Of a stretch of 64,000 nt of DNA, positions 1 to 8,209 are shown one piece after another. Position 1 is the stretch's first letter, and each line of letters starts with the position of its first letter. Both the position numbers and the translations under genes were made by a program. The notes below the pieces were generated by a model. The model had not been told where the DNA came from and did not search any database. It saw nothing but the letters and a program-made list of their open reading frames with translations. Origin of the DNA: an uncultured Paracoccaceae bacterium (GTDB lineage Bacteria > Pseudomonadota > Alphaproteobacteria > Rhodobacterales > Rhodobacteraceae). The DNA is taken from contig CATOSB010000008.1 of the NCBI GenBank assembly GCA_951812305.1, positions 682,001 to 746,000 on the forward strand, given 5' to 3'.

Positions 1-1
1 C

Positions 2-175
2 ATTCTGGCTGTTCGACAGGGATACCGCGCGGCGCGGCACCTGGTGGCGGCGGCCGTGTTGGGTTTTGCGATTGTGCTGGTTTTCAAGACCGGGCTTCAG
101 GTCAAGATCCCCGGAGGCGCGGTTTATGAATACCTTCCCGGCGCTTTGCGCAACTTCATGATTGTGAATTTCTAA
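2..175 (+). CDS. tctB: TctB, small permease subunit of a tripartite tricarboxylate transporter (3' end only)
   Basis: Only the last 57 codons are in the window; the frame is open from base 2 to the TAA at 173-175. The visible part has one hydrophobic helix (VLGFAIVLVFKTG) and ends EYLPGALRNFMIVNF, a typical TctB C-terminus. TctB is the small four-helix membrane subunit that works with TctA and a periplasmic TctC receptor to import carboxylates. The next gene, tctA, starts two bases after the stop, so the two are one operon. The call rests on this short C-terminus together with the adjoining tctA. Confidence 0.75.
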   Translation: MLAVRQGYRAARHLVAAAVLGFAIVLVFKTGLQVKIPGGAVYEYLPGALRNFMIVNF

Positions 176-574
176 GATGGAACTGCTGGTTTCCGCCATT
201 CTTGTTCTGGCCCGTTGGGATGTGGTCGCGGCTTTGCTCGTCGGTTCGGTTGGCGGCGTGATCATCGGCGCCATTCCGGGAGTAGGGGCTGCGGTTGCGA
301 TTGCAATTCTTCTTCCCGCGACCTTCTCACTGGACCCGATTGTTGGCCTGTCGGCGTTGCTGGGGATCTATGGGTCGTCGATGTATGGCGGCGCGATTCC
401 GGCCATTCTGATCAACACGCCGGGGACAGCGGTGAACGCGCTGACAACCTATGAAGGTACACCGATGACCAAGCGGGGCGAGGCGCGTCGCGCCTTGTCG
501 CTGGCCTATTCGGCGTCGTTCTTTGGGGGCGTCTTCTCGGTCGTTTGCCTGATCCTTTTATCGCCTGTTCTGGC

Positions 575-2175
575 GTAACTCCCAAGCACCCTGTCCGATA
601 GGGTTGCGGGGTTTTGTTCCGTCAGAGCCGTGCGATGATCTGAGGTGGTGACAGGGTCAGGATTTCCAGGATGTTGAACCGGTGTTTTCTGGCCGTCGAG
701 ATGACGGACCTGATGTCGGCGAAGACCCGCGCGCCCTCGAGGGTGCGGAAGGTGCCCGAGATTTTCATGCGCAGCTTCATCATGCGCAGGTCCTGTTCGG
801 CCTGATTGTTTGTGAATGGGACCGCGAAGTCGGCGATGAATCGCAAAACGTCATCGCGGTAGTCACGCAGGCGGAGGAGCAGGTTGTGGCCTGGCCGCCT
901 GGCTTTTCGGCCGCGGGTGCCGGGGCTTTTGGCCAGCGGGGGCTGGCGTTCGTGGAAGGCGAGCCCCTTGGCGAGGATCGCCATGTATCTGGTGACTATA
1001 CCCTGGCGAACCAGTTCCGGGAGTTCGGTCTCGCCTTGATCCTGAGCCGCGCATCTGAGCTGATTGGCGCTATGAAGCACTGCGCTCATCTCCGTCGCCC
1101 AAGGCTCTTTTTCGATCTCTTCGATGGCCTTGAGTTCGCGCAAGTGATGCGCCCCGCAGAGGGCGTGGGCGTCCACTCCGCTCATATGGGCGTAGTAGGG
1201 TTTCCAGTGATCATGAATGATCGTCCCGCCGGTCAGGAAGGTTGGAACAGCACCGCGTTTGGCGCTGATGCGGTAATGGGTGAAGGCGGTATCGCAGATC
1301 GTGTGCAGCCAGTGCAGCTTGCCGGCAACACGAAGTCCGGTCTCGTCCAGATGCCGAACGCCGCCTTCGGCAAGCCGGGCGAGAATGTGTTCAACCACGA
1401 CACCCATCTTATTTGCCGCGCCGCGCGTCCAGTTGGTCACGCTGGCCGCGCACAAGCTGGTGGCCCCAAACAGGTCGCGCATAAGCTGGCAGACCCGATC
1501 CTCGGGTATCAGCTGCTGAACATTGCAATAGACCGCCACTGCCCGCATGCGCGTGCCATATTGCACATGCGCGGCCACGCCATCGGGAAAGCCAGCCGTC
1601 GTCGTGGCTCGACAATGGTCGCAACAATAAACCGCCGCCTGATGCTCGGTGACCTCCAGGCGTGGCGCAGGCAAGTCGAACACCTGACGCTTCTCGATCC
1701 CTTTCACCATCTCCGCCGTCAGGGCGCTCTGACAGGCGCTGCAATGCGTCGCCTCATGCCGTTCGACAAAGTCGGGTGTTGACGTCTGGCGCAGGGTGTC
1801 GCCCCGGTGGCCAACTTGGCCGCCACTTTTCTTTCCGGATTTGCCACGCAGGCTGCGCGGGGCTGGCTTCTTCAGGCCATCACTTGAAGGGGGCTTGCTG
1901 CTATTGCTGCTGTTCTTGGCCAACTGTCGGCGCAGGTCCGTGATCTCTTCCGCCATGCTCGCCAACGCAGCTTCAAGCTCAGCGATCCGACGCAGAGCCG
2001 TGGCGAGAAGTTGTTCAAGGGCGGCAACCTGATCCATCCCACCACTGATTCAGAGAAATCAACCCGGCGCCACAGAATTCAGACAAGAAAGAAAAAAAAC
2101 ACGCGCAAAATGGCAAATTCGACTCACCATAAAACTGACAATAACACTCAAACGTGGGGGGTGCTTGGGAGTTAC
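575..2175 (-). mobile_element. IS66-family insertion sequence, copy 1 (1601 bp)
   Basis: Bounded by the perfect 17-bp inverted repeat GTAACTCCCAAGCACCC (575-591 and 2159-2175) and flanked by the 8-bp direct duplication GTTCTGGC (567-574 and 2176-2183), the size made by IS66 elements. It holds a single transposase gene on the minus strand and no tnpA/tnpB accessory genes, as in the ISBst12-type branch of the family. A second copy of the same length, encoding an identical protein, lies at 5362-6962 in the opposite orientation. The host gene is tctA. Confidence 0.97.
622..2037 (-). CDS. IS66-family transposase (TnpC type), copy 1
   Basis: 471 aa. The N-terminus is a leucine-rich coiled coil (about residues 1-40) followed by the LAKNSSNSSKPPSSDG linker typical of IS66 transposases. 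Next comes a zinc-finger-like segment (CSACQ ... CCDHC, about residues 98-143) and then the DDE core with HLDETGLRV, and GAHHLRELKAI and NNQAEQDLRMMK in the later part. It catalyses transposition of the surrounding element by DDE chemistry. The frame is intact and identical in protein sequence to the copy at 5500-6915, so either copy could supply the enzyme. Confidence 0.96.
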   Translation of the reverse strand: MDQVAALEQLLATALRRIAELEAALASMAEEITDLRRQLAKNSSNSSKPPSSDGLKKPAPRSLRGKSGKKSGGQVGHRGDTLRQTSTPDFVERHEATHCSACQSALTAEMVKGIEKRQVFDLPAPRLEVTEHQAAVYCCDHCRATTTAGFPDGVAAHVQYGTRMRAVAVYCNVQQLIPEDRVCQLMRDLFGATSLCAASVTNWTRGAANKMGVVVEHILARLAEGGVRHLDETGLRVAGKLHWLHTICDTAFTHYRISAKRGAVPTFLTGGTIIHDHWKPYYAHMSGVDAHALCGAHHLRELKAIEEIEKEPWATEMSAVLHSANQLRCAAQDQGETELPELVRQGIVTRYMAILAKGLAFHERQPPLAKSPGTRGRKARRPGHNLLLRLRDYRDDVLRFIADFAVPFTNNQAEQDLRMMKLRMKISGTFRTLEGARVFADIRSVISTARKHRFNILEILTLSPPQIIARL

Positions 2176-3330
2176 GTTCTGGCTTTGATTGCGCCTATGT
2201 TCGGCAGCCGAGAGATTTTCCTCGCCGCGCTTTTGGGCGTCATCCTTGTGGTGCTGGCGCATCGCGGGCAGGTATTGGCCGCCGGTATGCTGGCTTGCTT
2301 CGGCATCTGGCTGAACACGATCGGGTTAGAGCCGATACAGTATTCACAGCGCTACACGTTCGGGCAAAGCTGGCTGTCGGGTGGGATCAACCTGATCGTG
2401 GTCGTGCTGGGGCTGTTCGCAGTCAGTCAGGCATTTGTCCTGCTGACCGGACCGAATGAAAGTTCAAGGGCAGAGCCGGTTCGCGGTGGGTTGCTCGCTG
2501 GTTTCAAGGAATTGGCTGTCTACAAGCGCGTGGCGTCAGTGTCGGCAAGCTTTGGCGTGATGATGGGGATGATTCCGGGCGTGGGCGAATTCACCTCGCA
2601 ATTCTTAAGTTACACCTATGCGCAGAAGACGTCGAAAACGCCGGAGAAATTCGGCGACGGCGCGCCCGAGGGGCTGATCGCCTCGGAAACCGCCAACAAT
2701 GCGGTCCCGGCGGCGGCGATGATCCCGCTTTTGGCGTTGGGGATACCGGGCGAGGCGCTGACGGCGATGATGCTATCGGTGTTTTACGTCCACAACGTGG
2801 TGCCGGGGCCGGGGCTGTTCCAGAACGATATGGATTTTGTCGTGGCGCTTTATCTGGCACTTCTGATCCTGAATGTTCTTGTGTTGGTGTTCCTGCTGTT
2901 CAGCGCGAATATCTTGCTAAAAGTCATTGAAATCCCAACGCATTTCATCGGTATCGCTGTGCTGACTCTCTCTTTCGTCGGCGTCTATTCCCTGCGCAAT
3001 TCGGCCATCGACTGTGCCATCGCCGGGGCCTTTGGTGTATTCGGGTTCATTCTGAAACGGCTGAACCTGCCGATCGTGCCGATCATTCTGGGTATGGTTT
3101 TGGGCGGGATCATGGAGGCGAAACTGCGCACGTCGATGATGCGGGTAAAAACACCGTTTGATTTCATCGAACGCCCGATTGCGATGATCCTGTTCATAAT
3201 CATCCTGCTTGTTCTTGCCAGCCATGTCAGGGGGCTGTGGAAGGCGCGCAAAAGCGCCCCTTGAGTACGCGGCGGGGCGACGAGTGTTGACCAATCCAGT
3301 CTCACGCACCCAAATTCTGGGCCGCCGATC

Positions 3331-4449
3331 CTAGGCAAGCAACCCGTTCGCCGCCACCGGATCCAGCGGTGCAGGCCGCGCGCAGGTGGTGGTTATCTCG
3401 ATGAATCGGCCTTCGTCGCCAGAGGCGAGAATGCCCGTCATCACCTCAACCACATGCAGCGCGAAATCGTCTGAACAGCGATGTGGCCTGTCCTCGATGA
3501 TGGCCAGCGCCATATCGGCCAGACCGGCGGCGCGATAATTGGCATTTCCGTCGTCATTGGCAGTGCTGAACGGGTGGTCCCAATCGGGCGCGTTGACGAA
3601 TTCTTCCTTTGCCGTCAGGCGCACATCACCGCCAAAGAAGTTTGGGTCGGGAACATGCAGCGTTCCGCTTGCGCCATAGAGTTCCATTTCCGAATGCCCA
3701 TGCTGCCAGACATCCCAACTGGCGCAATAGGTGACCTGCGCGCCAGAATGAAATTGCAGAATCGCATGAATCGTGGTCGGGGTTTCAACTTTTATTTTAT
3801 CGCCACTGCGCGGTTCAGACGTAATGGTGCGGTATTCAGAGGCCGAGGAAGTCATGGCAGTGACGCGCTTCACCGGGCCAAGAAGTTGCACGAGGTTGCT
3901 TATGTAATACGGGCCGAGATCAAGGATCGGGCCGCCACCGGGTTGAAAAAAGAAGTCCGGATTAGGGTGCCACATCTCCATCCCTGGGCTTTGCACGAAA
4001 CACGTGCCCGAGGAGATTTTTCCAACCGCATCGCTGTCAACAAGGTGGCGGGCCAGCTGATGCGCACCGCCCATGAAAGTATCGGGCGCAGAGCCGATGC
4101 GCAGATTTTGGGGCTTCGCAATTTCGGCCAGCTTCGCGCCCTGGTTCAACGAAAGAACAAAGGGCTTTTCGGAATATACGTGCTTTCCGGCCTCCAGCAC
4201 CTGTTTTGACACCGCGAAATGCGCGTTCGGAATTGTCAGGTTGACGATTATGTCGATGTCGTCAGCCGACAGCAGGTCATCCACCGTTTCGTCGCGGATG
4301 CCGAATTCTTTGGCGCGGGTTTCAGCGGCCTCGGGCACAACATCGGCGCAGGCTCGCATTTCGATGCCGCGAAACAATGGCGCAAGACGAAGATAGGTGG
4401 TGGAGATGTTGCCGCAACCGATGATGCCGATGCCGAGTGTGTCGCTCAT
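3331..4449 (-). CDS. Gfo/Idh/MocA-family NAD(P)-dependent oxidoreductase
   Basis: 372 aa from the ATG at 4449; an in-frame upstream extension to 4527 overlaps the preceding gene and looks spurious. The Rossmann motif GIIGCGNIS sits at residues 8-16 and the family EKP motif at 94-96, followed by the C-terminal substrate domain with GGGPILDLGPYYI. Such enzymes oxidise a hydroxyl of sugars, inositols or acid sugars to a ketone. It starts 13 bases after the TIM-barrel isomerase gene and is the last gene of a leftward set that once ran from the GntR regulator through otnK. Pairing with a xylose-isomerase-like barrel is common in 3-keto-sugar and inositol-type pathways. The substrate cannot be read from sequence. 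Confidence 0.88.
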   Translation of the reverse strand: MSDTLGIGIIGCGNISTTYLRLAPLFRGIEMRACADVVPEAAETRAKEFGIRDETVDDLLSADDIDIIVNLTIPNAHFAVSKQVLEAGKHVYSEKPFVLSLNQGAKLAEIAKPQNLRIGSAPDTFMGGAHQLARHLVDSDAVGKISSGTCFVQSPGMEMWHPNPDFFFQPGGGPILDLGPYYISNLVQLLGPVKRVTAMTSSASEYRTITSEPRSGDKIKVETPTTIHAILQFHSGAQVTYCASWDVWQHGHSEMELYGASGTLHVPDPNFFGGDVRLTAKEEFVNAPDWDHPFSTANDDGNANYRAAGLADMALAIIEDRPHRCSDDFALHVVEVMTGILASGDEGRFIEITTTCARPAPLDPVAANGLLA

Positions 4450-4462
4450 GATCTTGCGTCTC

Positions 4463-5212
4463 TTAGTACCTGCGGAAGGATTCGATTGACCGCGCGGCAA
4501 AGCGTCGGGCGTCGGAGGGTGCATCATGTTCCAGGACGAACAGATCGCAACCCGCGCCGCGCAGGGCGGTCATCAGACCGGGCCAATCCATCACCCCGTG
4601 GCCGACATCGGCCCAGCCGTCTTCGTCCTCACATTCGCCGGGTGGGGCAATGTCTTTGACATGGGCCGCCGTGATGCGTTCGCCGAAGCGCGCGATATAG
4701 TCCAGCGCATTGCCGCCGCCACGTTCAACCCATGCGACATCCATTTCCCATTCGATGGACGGGGCGTGTTCCAGAATCAGATCCATCGCGATTTCGCCTC
4801 CGGGCAGGGGCATGAATTCCCAATGGTGGTTGTGCCAGCCGAATTGAAGGCCAGCATCGCGAACACGTTTTCCTGCGTCTTCCAGCCGACTTGCAAATGC
4901 TATCCAGTCGGACGCGTCACCACCATTGCGCAGGTCATCTTCTGGTGCGGGGCAGAAGAGTTTCTTCATTCCCAATGCTTTGGCGGCCTTTAGAGAGGTT
5001 TGAAGATCATCTTCAAAACACCCCAAAGGAAAGAAATGGCCCGAGGGCATCGTCAACCGGTTCTGATCCAGAAGCGCGCGAAAGGCGGGTGCATCGTCGT
5101 AAACGTCACCGAACCCTTCTACTTGCGTGTATCCGTGTTCGGCCAGATGGCGCAGCACGTCTTCCCACGGGGTGTGGTTGCGGGATGAATAAAGTTGATA
5201 GGAAACATCCAT
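4463..5212 (-). CDS. sugar phosphate isomerase/epimerase-like TIM-barrel protein
   Basis: 249 aa from the ATG at 5212, which has GAGG at good spacing; an ATG six bases upstream has it too close. The sequence has the xylose-isomerase-like barrel pattern: a metal-site histidine cluster GWHNHHWEF near residue 125, WEMDVAW and then AAHVKDI further on, each supplying a likely metal ligand. Family members act as epimerases, isomerases or dehydratases on keto-sugars (IolE, hydroxypyruvate isomerase and relatives). It lies between otnK upstream and the Gfo/Idh gene downstream. The IS66 copy at 5362 now separates it from the rest of the operon, so expression may have changed. Confidence 0.85.
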   Translation of the reverse strand: MDVSYQLYSSRNHTPWEDVLRHLAEHGYTQVEGFGDVYDDAPAFRALLDQNRLTMPSGHFFPLGCFEDDLQTSLKAAKALGMKKLFCPAPEDDLRNGGDASDWIAFASRLEDAGKRVRDAGLQFGWHNHHWEFMPLPGGEIAMDLILEHAPSIEWEMDVAWVERGGGNALDYIARFGERITAAHVKDIAPPGECEDEDGWADVGHGVMDWPGLMTALRGAGCDLFVLEHDAPSDARRFAARSIESFRRY

Positions 5213-5324
5213 TGTCATTGCCCTCGGATTCCGGTGGTGGCGGAAAACCCGCACGATGAAGCTGTTCGAACCATGTGAACAAGCTTTTCCGCACGTCGCC
5301 GTTTGAGAACAATTAAGTCAAGCG

Positions 5325-5361
5325 TTAACCCGCCCGAAGCATTGCGAATGCATCTTCAAAG
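5325..5361 (-). other. severed original 3' end of otnK
   Basis: Read leftward from 5361 these 37 bases continue the otnK frame across the removed IS66 copy. The joined protein ends AESFFEDAFAMLRAG with a TAA at 5327-5325. The segment includes one copy of the 8-bp target duplication (5354-5361). It shows where the native kinase stopped and that the isomerase gene began about 110 bases further on. Confidence 0.9.
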
Positions 5362-6962
5362 GTAACTCCCAAGCACCCCCCACGTTTGAGTGTTATTGTC
5401 AGTTTTATGGTGAGTCGAATTTGCCATTTTGCGCGTGTTTTTTTTCTTTCTTGTCTGAATTCTGTGGCGCCGGGTTGATTTCTCTGAATCAGTGGTGGGA
5501 TGGATCAGGTTGCCGCCCTTGAACAACTTCTCGCCACGGCTCTGCGTCGGATCGCTGAGCTTGAAGCTGCGTTGGCGAGCATGGCGGAAGAGATCACGGA
5601 CCTGCGCCGACAGTTGGCCAAGAACAGCAGCAATAGCAGCAAGCCCCCTTCAAGTGATGGCCTGAAGAAGCCAGCCCCGCGCAGCCTGCGTGGCAAATCC
5701 GGAAAGAAAAGTGGCGGCCAAGTTGGCCACCGGGGCGACACCCTGCGCCAGACGTCAACACCCGACTTTGTCGAACGGCATGAGGCGACGCATTGCAGCG
5801 CCTGTCAGAGCGCCCTGACGGCGGAGATGGTGAAAGGGATCGAGAAGCGTCAGGTGTTCGACTTGCCTGCGCCACGCCTGGAGGTCACCGAGCATCAGGC
5901 GGCGGTTTATTGTTGCGACCATTGTCGAGCCACGACGACGGCTGGCTTTCCCGATGGCGTGGCCGCGCATGTGCAATATGGCACGCGCATGCGGGCAGTG
6001 GCGGTCTATTGCAATGTTCAGCAGCTGATACCCGAGGATCGGGTCTGCCAGCTTATGCGCGACCTGTTTGGGGCCACCAGCTTGTGCGCGGCCAGCGTGA
6101 CCAACTGGACGCGCGGCGCGGCAAATAAGATGGGTGTCGTGGTTGAACACATTCTCGCCCGGCTTGCCGAAGGCGGCGTTCGGCATCTGGACGAGACCGG
6201 ACTTCGTGTTGCCGGCAAGCTGCACTGGCTGCACACGATCTGCGATACCGCCTTCACCCATTACCGCATCAGCGCCAAACGCGGTGCTGTTCCAACCTTC
6301 CTGACCGGCGGGACGATCATTCATGATCACTGGAAACCCTACTACGCCCATATGAGCGGAGTGGACGCCCACGCCCTCTGCGGGGCGCATCACTTGCGCG
6401 AACTCAAGGCCATCGAAGAGATCGAAAAAGAGCCTTGGGCGACGGAGATGAGCGCAGTGCTTCATAGCGCCAATCAGCTCAGATGCGCGGCTCAGGATCA
6501 AGGCGAGACCGAACTCCCGGAACTGGTTCGCCAGGGTATAGTCACCAGATACATGGCGATCCTCGCCAAGGGGCTCGCCTTCCACGAACGCCAGCCCCCG
6601 CTGGCCAAAAGCCCCGGCACCCGCGGCCGAAAAGCCAGGCGGCCAGGCCACAACCTGCTCCTCCGCCTGCGTGACTACCGCGATGACGTTTTGCGATTCA
6701 TCGCCGACTTCGCGGTCCCATTCACAAACAATCAGGCCGAACAGGACCTGCGCATGATGAAGCTGCGCATGAAAATCTCGGGCACCTTCCGCACCCTCGA
6801 GGGCGCGCGGGTCTTCGCCGACATCAGGTCCGTCATCTCGACGGCCAGAAAACACCGGTTCAACATCCTGGAAATCCTGACCCTGTCACCACCTCAGATC
6901 ATCGCACGGCTCTGACGGAACAAAACCCCGCAACCCTATCGGACAGGGTGCTTGGGAGTTAC
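5362..6962 (+). mobile_element. IS66-family insertion sequence, copy 2 (1601 bp)
   Basis: Same 17-bp terminal repeat GTAACTCCCAAGCACCC at both ends and the same length as copy 1, but inverted. It is flanked by its own 8-bp duplication CTTCAAAG (5354-5361 and 6963-6970), different from that of copy 1, so this was an independent insertion. It lies inside the last ten codons of otnK. The terminal sequences I compared (the first and last 60 or so bases) match copy 1 exactly. Confidence 0.97.
5500..6915 (+). CDS. IS66-family transposase (TnpC type), copy 2
   Basis: 471 aa, identical in sequence to the protein encoded at 622-2037. It has the same coiled coil, Ser/Asn-rich linker, Cys pairs and DDE core. 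It starts at ATG 5500. Its 3' end, read on the opposite strand, supplies the foreign C-terminal residues now fused to OtnK. Confidence 0.96.
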   Translation: MDQVAALEQLLATALRRIAELEAALASMAEEITDLRRQLAKNSSNSSKPPSSDGLKKPAPRSLRGKSGKKSGGQVGHRGDTLRQTSTPDFVERHEATHCSACQSALTAEMVKGIEKRQVFDLPAPRLEVTEHQAAVYCCDHCRATTTAGFPDGVAAHVQYGTRMRAVAVYCNVQQLIPEDRVCQLMRDLFGATSLCAASVTNWTRGAANKMGVVVEHILARLAEGGVRHLDETGLRVAGKLHWLHTICDTAFTHYRISAKRGAVPTFLTGGTIIHDHWKPYYAHMSGVDAHALCGAHHLRELKAIEEIEKEPWATEMSAVLHSANQLRCAAQDQGETELPELVRQGIVTRYMAILAKGLAFHERQPPLAKSPGTRGRKARRPGHNLLLRLRDYRDDVLRFIADFAVPFTNNQAEQDLRMMKLRMKISGTFRTLEGARVFADIRSVISTARKHRFNILEILTLSPPQIIARL

Positions 6963-8205
6963 CTTCAAAGAAAGATTCCGCACCGAAATTGCCGGATTTG
7001 AGGGCAAGAGCCAGTTTTCTTGCGTCCAGCGCTTCCGTCCAAGGCACGCCCGGCGCAATTTCCGGGCCGATGCGCAGCGCATCTACATCCAGCGCAGACA
7101 CCACCGCGCCGGAAGTTTCGCCGCCGGCCACAACAATTCGGGAGAACCCTTTGGCTGCGAGCGATCCGGCGATGCCGCTTAAAGTATCCTCGACCATCGC
7201 GCCGGCACGTTCCGTGCCGTACTTGGCTTGTGTCGCGGCAACCTCATCCGGATCCGCAGAGCCAAAGATCAATACGGGCTGATCCTTGGGCTGGTCCAAA
7301 GCCCAAGTCACTGCTGCAGCAATTTCGTCTTTGCCTTCCGCGATGCGATCGACGTCGATCTTTCGCCACGGCCAGCGATCTTTAGCTATCGCAATCTGGG
7401 CGCGGGTGGCGGTGGAACAACTGCCCGCGACGATGAGTTCACGGCCCTGAGCGCCGGGCAGAGTGGGAGCCTTCGCCGCGCCAAGTTTTTCGGTTTCGCG
7501 CAGGTTGGCCGGTAGCCCCATGCCGATCCCGGACCCGCCAGTGACCAGCTTGTGATCTGCAAGTGCGGCACCAATCACGCGAAGGTCGGCATCATTGACC
7601 GCGTCGACGACCGCATATCGATTGCCCGCAGCCGCGAGTTCTGAGATCCGTGTGCGGATCGCATCGGCGCCGGAGCGAACGGTTTGCGAATATACGACAC
7701 CAGCGGTGTTGCGGCTTTGTGCCTCCATCAGACGGACAAGGTTTGAATCCCGCATCGGTGTCAGCGGGTGGTCTTTCATCGGGCTTTCGGCAAGCGGAAG
7801 ATCATGCACGAAAAGCGTGCCGCCATAGACGGTTCGACCATTGGCCGGAAAAGCGGGGCAAATGACGGCGATATCTGCGCCGAGTGCATCAGACAAAGCA
7901 TCTGCAACCGGGCCAATATTGCCCTTCGGTGTAGAATCAAATGTCGAGCAATATTTGAAGATGATTTGGCCCGCGCCCCGCGCCTGAAGCCATTCCAGCG
8001 CCGCAAGCGACTGCGCGACGGCTTCGTCGGCAGGATTTGTTCGCGATTTTAGGGCAACGACAACAGCATCAGCGTCGCCTATGTCGGTGTCGGGTCTGGG
8101 GACGCCGATGACTTGCACCACGCGCACGCCTTCACCGACCAGTGTGTTGGCAAGGTCGGTGGCGCCAGTGAAATCGTCAGCTATGGCACCAAGGGCAATG
8201 GCCAT
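6886..8205 (-). CDS. otnK: OtnK-type four-carbon acid-sugar kinase (DUF1537) with an IS-derived C-terminal tail
   Basis: 439 aa as it stands. The N-terminal domain opens GAIADDFTGATDLANTL and contains KYCSTFDSTPKGNIGPV, the signature of 3-oxo-tetronate 4-kinases. The C-terminal nucleotide-binding domain has VAGGETSGAVVSAL. The enzyme would phosphorylate a 3-oxo-tetronate (D-erythronate, L-threonate or D-threonate catabolism). After ...AESFFE the native nine residues are replaced by about 25 residues encoded by the inverted end of IS66 copy 2; the native protein would be 423 aa. The loss is confined to the extreme C-terminus, so activity may persist. The upstream dehydrogenase gene ends only four bases before this start. 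An OtnC-type decarboxylating aldolase is not seen nearby. Confidence 0.9.
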   Translation of the reverse strand: MAIALGAIADDFTGATDLANTLVGEGVRVVQVIGVPRPDTDIGDADAVVVALKSRTNPADEAVAQSLAALEWLQARGAGQIIFKYCSTFDSTPKGNIGPVADALSDALGADIAVICPAFPANGRTVYGGTLFVHDLPLAESPMKDHPLTPMRDSNLVRLMEAQSRNTAGVVYSQTVRSGADAIRTRISELAAAGNRYAVVDAVNDADLRVIGAALADHKLVTGGSGIGMGLPANLRETEKLGAAKAPTLPGAQGRELIVAGSCSTATRAQIAIAKDRWPWRKIDVDRIAEGKDEIAAAVTWALDQPKDQPVLIFGSADPDEVAATQAKYGTERAGAMVEDTLSGIAGSLAAKGFSRIVVAGGETSGAVVSALDVDALRIGPEIAPGVPWTEALDARKLALALKSGNFGAESFFEGNSQAPCPIGLRGFVPSEPCDDLRW

Positions 8206-8209
8206 GTCG

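Larger units (their letters stand above)
177..3264 (+). pseudogene. tctA: tctA, large permease subunit of the tripartite tricarboxylate transporter, split by an IS66 element
   Basis: The 5' part (177-574) encodes the TctA N-terminus with the glycine-rich GAIPGVGAAVAIAILLP segment. The 3' part resumes at 2184 (reading ALIAPMFGSREIF) and runs to the TAA at 3264. Removing bases 575-2183 (element plus one copy of the 8-bp duplication) gives one uninterrupted frame of 493 codons, 492 aa, the usual TctA length of about 500 aa. TctA is the 12-helix channel subunit for citrate-like carboxylates. As it stands the N-terminal fragment stops two bases into the element and the C-terminal fragment could only be expressed as a fusion starting inside the element, so transport by this system is almost certainly lost. 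There is no other lesion, which points to a recent insertion. Confidence 0.93.

Noticed and set aside
682-1782. 366-codon open frame opposite the IS66 transposase
   Set aside because: It mirrors the transposase in a GC-rich stretch, appears identically in both copies, and has no family features.
575-6962. The two IS66 copies as the ends of one composite transposon
   Set aside because: Each copy has its own complete 8-bp duplication; a composite unit would share one duplication at its outer ends only.
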